Origin: CAVQGF01 sp045807945
GTDB taxonomy: Bacteria > Acidobacteriota > Terriglobia > Terriglobales > Acidobacteriaceae
Assembly (NCBI GenBank): GCA_045807945.1
Contig: JBJMGI010000060.1
Coordinates: 1-44,984 of the forward strand
Reading direction: 5' to 3'
Length of the DNA stretch: 44,984 bases
Shown here: piece by piece, positions 40,618-44,984 of the stretch
Layout of the letters: every line of letters starts with the position of its first letter
Position numbering within the stretch: the first letter of the stretch is position 1
The notes under the pieces: generated by a model
Seen by the model: only the letters and a program-made list of their open reading frames with translations
What the model was told of the DNA's origin: nothing
The model's database searches: none
Translations under genes and position numbers: made by a program

Positions 40618-40677
40618 GCAAAAAAGGCACAGCGCTGGGCTGTGCCTTCGAAGTTTTAGACACAGCCGAGGGCTGTG
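40618..40677 (-). terminator. double hairpin and terminator of the ribosomal operon
   Basis: On the minus strand the first hairpin is CACAGCC-CTCG-GGCTGTG (40661-40677). The second is GGCACAG-CCCAGCG-CTGTGCC (40626-40646), followed by TTTTTT (40620-40625). The second is a typical intrinsic terminator placed 44 bases after the rplQ stop. Confidence 0.88.
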
Positions 40678-40689
40678 CCACACAAATGC

Positions 40690-41169
40690 TTACTTCTTCT
40701 CTTCCGAGGTCTCGGGAGCGCCTTCGCCTGCGGCTTCCATCTCAGCCTTGGCGGCTTCGATGCGCTTAGCGCGGGCTTCCGCACGCTTTTCACGCTTCTC
40801 GTCGAGTACCTTCTCCGCGCCGAGCAGCTCGATGAAGACCTTCTGTCCGCCATCGCCCTGACGCCATCCGGTATGGACGATGCGCAGGTATCCGCCCTGG
40901 CGGTCGCCGAAGCGGGGAGCCACTTTGTCGAAGAGGCGCTCGACCGATTCGCCGGTCATGAGGTATGCGCCGGCTTGACGCTTGGCATGAGCGTCGCCGC
41001 GCTTGCCGAGCGTGATCATCTTCTCGACGTGCGGGCGCATGGCTTTCGCCTTGGTCTCCGTGGTCTCGATGCGATCTTCGAGGATCAACGAGGTCACCAG
41101 GTTGCGCAGAAGCGCGCGCCGGTGCGAGGTGTTACGTCCGAGTTTCCATCCTGCTTTGCGGTGACGCAT
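40690..41169 (-). CDS. rplQ: 50S ribosomal protein L17 (bL17)
   Basis: The 159-residue protein has the L17 core (MRHRKAGWKLGRNTSHRRALLRNLVTSLI, RIETTETKAKAMRP, GGYLRIVHTGWRQGDGG) and a C-terminal Lys/Glu/Ala-rich extension of about 40 residues. GAAGGAAAG precedes ATG 41169. The frame is open further upstream through a dispersed repeat, but that part is not L17-like. It is last in the ribosomal operon. Confidence 0.96.
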   Translation of the reverse strand: MRHRKAGWKLGRNTSHRRALLRNLVTSLILEDRIETTETKAKAMRPHVEKMITLGKRGDAHAKRQAGAYLMTGESVERLFDKVAPRFGDRQGGYLRIVHTGWRQGDGGQKVFIELLGAEKVLDEKREKRAEARAKRIEAAKAEMEAAGEGAPETSEEKK

Positions 41170-41229
41170 TGTTCTTTCCTTCTCGTTGCGACCAGCGGTC
41201 GCGAATTTCTTTTCTGCAGAGCAACAACA

Positions 41230-41257
41230 GGTTCCTCGCTGCGCTCGGAATGACAAA
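41230..41257. repeat. GGATGACA-type repeat copy f
   Basis: GGTTCCTCGCTGCGCTCGGA followed by ATGACA, in the rpoA-rplQ spacer, next to the hairpin at 41266-41293. Confidence 0.7.
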
Positions 41258-41265
41258 CTTTAAAA

Positions 41266-41293
41266 GTGCGGAGACGCGATTGCGTCTCCGCAC
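41266..41293 (-). terminator. perfect 12-bp hairpin between rpoA and rplQ
   Basis: GTGCGGAGACGC-GATT-GCGTCTCCGCAC with a minus-strand tail TTTTAAAG. It begins six bases after the rpoA stop. It looks like an intrinsic terminator inside the operon and could lower rplQ expression or mark the 3' end of a processed transcript. Confidence 0.75.
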
Positions 41294-41299
41294 GACCTC

Positions 41300-42343
<1,044 letters not shown>

Positions 42344-42452
42344 TTGTTTCTCCTTCCGGCCGTTTGGCTCAAGATGGCTCCCGATCTCCTGGGAAAATCA
42401 GGTCCAGCTCCATCAAGGCTGATCTGGCGCGGAACCAGGAAAAGCTTGTTGA

Positions 42453-43082
42453 TTACTTCGAGTACAGTTCGACGATCAGCTGCTCGTTCACTGGCAAGTT
42501 GATCTCGTCACGCTTCGGTACTTCCTGCACGATGCCCTTGTAGTTGTCGCGGTCGAGGCCGAGCCAGTTCGGCGCGGGCTGATGGCTGGCGAATTCCTTC
42601 GCCACTTCGATCAGCACCAGCTTCTTGCTGGCTTCCTTCACGGCGACTTCCTGACCCTTGGCCACCTGGTAAGAAGGAATGTTCACCTTCTTGCCGTTCA
42701 CGAAGATGTGACCGTGGCGTACCAACTGGCGCGCCTGACGGCGCGAGGTGGCGAACCCCATGCGATAGACGACGTTGTCGAGACGCGTCTCAAGCTGTTG
42801 CAGCAGCTTTTCGCCGGTCACGCCCTTGGTGCGGATCGCCTTTTCGTAGTAATTGCGGAATTGTTTTTCCAGCGTGAAGTAGATGCGCTTGGCTTTCTGC
42901 TTCTCGCGCAGCTGCAGACCGTAGCCGACGATCTTGGCTTTGCGGTCTTTGCCATGCTGTCCGGGGGCGTAGTTACGCTTCTCGATCGGACATTTTTCGC
43001 TGAAACACTTTGCGCCCTTGAGGAACAACTTCATTCCCTCGCGGCGGCAAAGACGACAGACTGCTCCGGTGTAACGTGCCAT
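42453..43082 (-). CDS. rpsD: 30S ribosomal protein S4 (uS4), zinc-binding form
   Basis: The 209-residue protein opens with four cysteines (Cys9, Cys12, Cys26, Cys31), so it is the C+ zinc-binding form. The S4 RNA-binding domain reads LLQQLETRLDNVVYRMGFA, RRQARQLVRHGHIFVNGKKV. S4 is an early assembly protein and in E. coli represses the alpha operon. AAGGAGAA precedes the ATG. Confidence 0.97.
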   Translation of the reverse strand: MARYTGAVCRLCRREGMKLFLKGAKCFSEKCPIEKRNYAPGQHGKDRKAKIVGYGLQLREKQKAKRIYFTLEKQFRNYYEKAIRTKGVTGEKLLQQLETRLDNVVYRMGFATSRRQARQLVRHGHIFVNGKKVNIPSYQVAKGQEVAVKEASKKLVLIEVAKEFASHQPAPNWLGLDRDNYKGIVQEVPKRDEINLPVNEQLIVELYSK

Positions 43083-43167
43083 TTCTTCTCCTTAAGTTTC
43101 GGGGCCGATCGGTTTACGCGAATGGTGTCGCTTCTTCCCGATCCTGCTTGCTGCTTACTTCCAATAC

Positions 43168-43605
43168 TTACACTCTGCGGCGCTTCGGCGGACGGCAGCC
43201 GTTGTGCGGCATTGGCGTGACGTCGCGGATGGTGCGCACTTCAATGCCGGCTGCGGCGAGGGCGCGGATAGCGGACTCGCGTCCAGAACCCGGGCCAGAG
43301 ACGCGCACGTCGACCGAGCGAAGCCCGTGCTCGCGCGCCATATTGGCGGCGTTCATCGAGGCTTGCTGCGCCGCAAACGGAGTGCCTTTGCGCGATCCGC
43401 GGAAGCCGAGCGAACCCGAGCTCTTCCACGAGATGGTGCGGCCTTCGCCATCGGCGATGGTGACGATGGTGTTGTTGAAGGAGGCCTGAATGTGCACGAT
43501 GCCGTGCGGCACGTGCTTCTTCTCCTTCTTTTTGAACGTCTTCTTCTTGCCTTTTTTCTCCGGCGCTGCTGCTCCGGCTCCGGCGGCTGCTACTGGTTTT
43601 GCCAT
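43168..43605 (-). CDS. rpsK: 30S ribosomal protein S11 (uS11)
   Basis: The 145-residue protein has the conserved S11 core (HGIVHIQASFNNTIVTI, GSLGFRGSRKGTPFAAQ, GPGSGRESAIRALAAAG, TPMPHNGCRPPKRRRV). It carries an N-terminal Ala/Gly/Lys-rich extension of about 30 residues not found in E. coli S11. The ATG at 43605 is preceded by AGGATAAAAAGAGAAC at the end of the duplicated spacer element. Confidence 0.97.
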   Translation of the reverse strand: MAKPVAAAGAGAAAPEKKGKKKTFKKKEKKHVPHGIVHIQASFNNTIVTIADGEGRTISWKSSGSLGFRGSRKGTPFAAQQASMNAANMAREHGLRSVDVRVSGPGSGRESAIRALAAAGIEVRTIRDVTPMPHNGCRPPKRRRV

Positions 43606-43618
43606 GTTCTCTTTTTAT

Positions 43619-43693
43619 CCTAGGGCTGCGCGGTGAATCCGCTTCGCCCTCGCGTCTGGCCCGCGCTATACGGCGCGTGCCATTCGCTCACCC
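43619..43693 (-). repeat. 75-bp duplicated spacer element, copy upstream of rpsK
   Basis: On the minus strand it starts GGGTGAGCGAATGGCACGCG and contains a five-codon ORF (ATG to TAG, peptide MARAV). It ends in a hairpin (GCGG-ATTCA-CCGC within GGGC...GCCC) that abuts AGGA of the rpsK ribosome-binding site. The twin is at 44121-44194. Confidence 0.85.
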
Positions 43694-43723
43694 TTCTCAG
43701 TTCTCGGTTGTCGATCTCAAACT
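43694..43723 (-). repeat. ACTGAGAAC-word spacer after rpsM
   Basis: On the minus strand the 30 bases between the rpsM stop and the duplicated element contain GACAACCGAGAACTGAGAAG, words of the same family as the nusA-infB spacer. Confidence 0.55.
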
Positions 43724-44110
43724 TTATGTCTTAGCTGCGGTCTTCTTCTTGTTCGCGACCGTGCCCTTGCGAGGACCCTTGCGGGTGCGCGCGTTCGTGT
43801 GGGTGCGCTGTCCGCGGACCGGCAGGTTGCGGCGGTGACGCGAGCCGCGGTACGAGCCGATCTCGATGAGGCGCTTGATGTGCATGGAGACGTCTTTGCG
43901 GAGATCGCCTTCCACGTTGCCCTCCGCCTCGATGACCTGGCGGATGCGGTTGACCTCATCTTCATTGAGGTCCTGGACCTTCTTGATGTGGTCGACCTTG
44001 GCCGCGTCCAAAATCTTGGCGGCGCGCGAGTGGCCGATACCGTAGATGTAGGTCAGCGCGATGTTCGTGTGTTTGTTGCGCGGAAGATCCACGCCGGAAA
44101 TACGTGCCAT
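43724..44110 (-). CDS. rpsM: 30S ribosomal protein S13 (uS13)
   Basis: The 128-residue protein has the S13 pattern: MARISGVDLPRNKHTNIALTYIYGIG, a helix-two-turns-helix middle, and RLIEIGSYRGSRHRRNLPVRGQRTHTNARTRKG with a basic tail reaching the P site. AGGAGAAAAG precedes the ATG at the edge of the duplicated element. Confidence 0.98.
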   Translation of the reverse strand: MARISGVDLPRNKHTNIALTYIYGIGHSRAAKILDAAKVDHIKKVQDLNEDEVNRIRQVIEAEGNVEGDLRKDVSMHIKRLIEIGSYRGSRHRRNLPVRGQRTHTNARTRKGPRKGTVANKKKTAAKT

Positions 44111-44120
44111 TTTCTTTTCT

Positions 44121-44194
44121 CCTAGGGCTGCGCAGCAAGCTGCTGCGCCCTCGCGTCTGACCCGCGCTATACGGCGCGTGTCATTCGCTCACCC
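44121..44194 (-). repeat. 74-bp duplicated spacer element, copy upstream of rpsM
   Basis: Same architecture as 43619-43693. It starts GGGTGAGCGAATGACACGCG, carries a five-codon ORF (peptide MTRAV), and has the invariant middle CGCCGTATAGCGCGGG. The terminal hairpin (GCGCAGC-AGCTT-GCTGCGC) differs in sequence but keeps its pairing. It runs into the AGGAG of rpsM. Confidence 0.87.
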
Positions 44195-44195
44195 G

Positions 44196-44309
44196 TTACC
44201 CCTGACGCTGCTTATGTTTCGCGTTCTCGCAGATCACACGGACCACACCCTTGCGGTTGATGACCTTGCATTTATCGCAAATCGGTTTTACTGATGCTCG
44301 AACTTTCAT
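44196..44309 (-). CDS. rpmJ: 50S ribosomal protein L36 (bL36), zinc form
   Basis: A 37-residue protein beginning MKVRASVKPICDKCKVINRK. Cys11, Cys14, Cys27 and His32 form the zinc site of C+ L36. The stop TAA is 44196-44198. It lies between infA and rpsM as in most bacteria. Confidence 0.97.
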   Translation of the reverse strand: MKVRASVKPICDKCKVINRKGVVRVICENAKHKQRQG

Positions 44310-44345
44310 GATCTTGTTTCCAGTTTCCAGTTGTCAGTGTCCAGA
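44310..44345 (-). repeat. ACTGGAAAC-word spacer before rpmJ
   Basis: On the minus strand the spacer reads GTCTGGACACTGACAACTGG, then AAACTGGAAACAAGATC, directly before the rpmJ ATG. It is three or four copies of the ACTGRSAAC word. No standard Shine-Dalgarno is present other than the GGAAAC word. Confidence 0.6.
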
Positions 44346-44355
44346 CAACAAAAAT

Positions 44356-44574
44356 CTATTTGTAGCGGTACACGATGCGGCCGCGGTTCAGGTCGTAAGG
44401 TGAAAGTTCCACCGCGACCTTGTCGCCGGCCAGGATGCGTATGAAATTCTTCCGCATTCTTCCCGAGACATGCGCCAGTACCTGGTGCTTGTTCTCCAGT
44501 TCCACCCGGAACATGGCATTGGGCAAGGGTTCAACCACCGTTGCCATTACTTCAATCGCGTCTTCTTTACTCAA
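44356..44574 (-). CDS. infA: translation initiation factor IF-1
   Basis: The 72-residue product is full-length IF-1, an S1-like OB fold that blocks the A site during initiation. Landmarks: MSKEDAIEVMATVVEPLPNAMFRVEL, HVSGRMRKNFIRILAGDKV, ELSPYDLNRGRIVYRYK. It follows map by 15 bases. Confidence 0.98.
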   Translation of the reverse strand: MSKEDAIEVMATVVEPLPNAMFRVELENKHQVLAHVSGRMRKNFIRILAGDKVAVELSPYDLNRGRIVYRYK

Positions 44575-44589
44575 TCAGGTCCTTAAATT

Positions 44590-44984
44590 TTAGGCCGTTA
44601 AAACCAGCGGGCCATTCTTTGTTACTGCTACGCAGTGTTCGAAGTGGGCGCTGTAGCTGCCGTCTTCGGTGACTGCGGTCCAATGATCGTCGAGCACTCG
44701 CGAACCCGGCTTGCCTGCGTTCACCATCGGCTCGATGGCGAAGACCATACCTTCGCGCAACTTCAATCCCGTTCCGTACGCACCGTAGTTCGGTACCTGC
44801 GGGTCTTCGTGCAGCTTGGTGCCGATACCGTGTCCTACGAACTCGCGAACCACACTGAAGCCATTGGCTTCGACGATGTCCTGCACGGCGGCGCCGACGT
44901 CTCCGACGCTGTTGCCGACACGCATCTTCTCGATAGCGCGATTCAAAGAAGCTTCCGTGACGTCAAGCAGCTTCTTGAGCTCGG
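44590..44984 (-). CDS. map: methionine aminopeptidase type I (partial, 5' end outside)
   Basis: The C-terminal 131 residues of the enzyme that removes N-terminal Met. Visible parts include EFVGHGIGTKLHEDPQVPNYG with the metal-ligand and catalytic His residues, FAIEPMV with a metal-ligand Glu, and SAHFEHCVAVT with the last Glu ligand. The reading frame continues beyond the right edge. It is the usual neighbour of infA and rpmJ. Confidence 0.95.
   Translation of the reverse strand, partial: ELKKLLDVTEASLNRAIEKMRVGNSVGDVGAAVQDIVEANGFSVVREFVGHGIGTKLHEDPQVPNYGAYGTGLKLREGMVFAIEPMVNAGKPGSRVLDDHWTAVTEDGSYSAHFEHCVAVTKNGPLVLTA

Noticed and set aside
38620..40681. Upstream start at 40681 for the DUF3857 protein
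   Set aside because: It would put 51 unrelated residues before an evident signal peptide and run into the rplQ terminator region.

Overview
The window looks like a chromosomal segment of a GC-rich Acidobacteriota bacterium, probably of the Terriglobia (Koribacter/Sulfotelmatobacter-like) group. That placement is inference. It rests on the gene complement (YfiR/CHASE8 kinase operons, YVTN propellers, DUF3857 proteins, Lys-rich histone-like proteins, several ECF sigma factors) and on the many short dispersed intergenic repeats. No rRNA, tRNA, CRISPR array or complete insertion sequence was seen.

Layout. 1-6.4 kb: the minus-strand rimP-nusA-infB translation/transcription operon, with a possible promoter and a terminator-like leader hairpin, followed by a cytochrome P460-type protein and a DUF503 (YlxP) gene where rbfA is often found. 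6.5-8.7 kb: a PilZ protein, a tiny CxxC ORF, beta-carbonic anhydrase and a canonical receiver protein. 8.9-13 kb: a plus-strand operon of TonB-dependent receptor, YfiR-like periplasmic protein and CHASE8-type histidine kinase. 13-21.3 kb: an envelope-protein operon (DinB-like, YVTN propeller, outer-membrane-barrel-like), a DUF2382 stress protein, a Lys-rich histone-like protein, a MEDS protein, two degenerate receivers, an HhH lipoprotein, an alpha/beta hydrolase lacking its nucleophile, DUF1801 and an M48 protease.

21.4-32.5 kb is accessory: two ECF sigma/anti-sigma modules (21.9 and 31.1 kb), a PhoX-like remnant, a DUF1259 protein, secreted proteins of unknown function, an MbcA/ParS-Xre plus RES-domain toxin-antitoxin pair with its own promoter and operator-like palindrome, and DoxX/DUF417 membrane proteins. 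32.9-36.6 kb holds guaB, a cupin, a VanZ-like protein and an MFS transporter. 36.7-40.5 kb holds two overlapping DUF3857 genes, one with an intact and one with a lost transglutaminase triad. 40.7-45 kb is the minus-strand ribosomal operon map-infA-rpmJ-rpsM-rpsK-rpsD-rpoA-rplQ.

The most unusual features are non-coding. A 75-bp element occurs before both rpsM and rpsK; its hairpin abuts the Shine-Dalgarno sequence and it carries a five-codon ORF. Short ACTGRSAAC-type words fill several spacers of the translation operons. Seven variable hairpins mostly follow stop codons. A dispersed repeat ending in GGATGACA is translated in frame inside two genes and supplies the start codon of one. A roughly 31-bp degenerate tandem array lies upstream of the toxin-antitoxin pair. 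All calls come from reading the sequence by eye; no database search was run.
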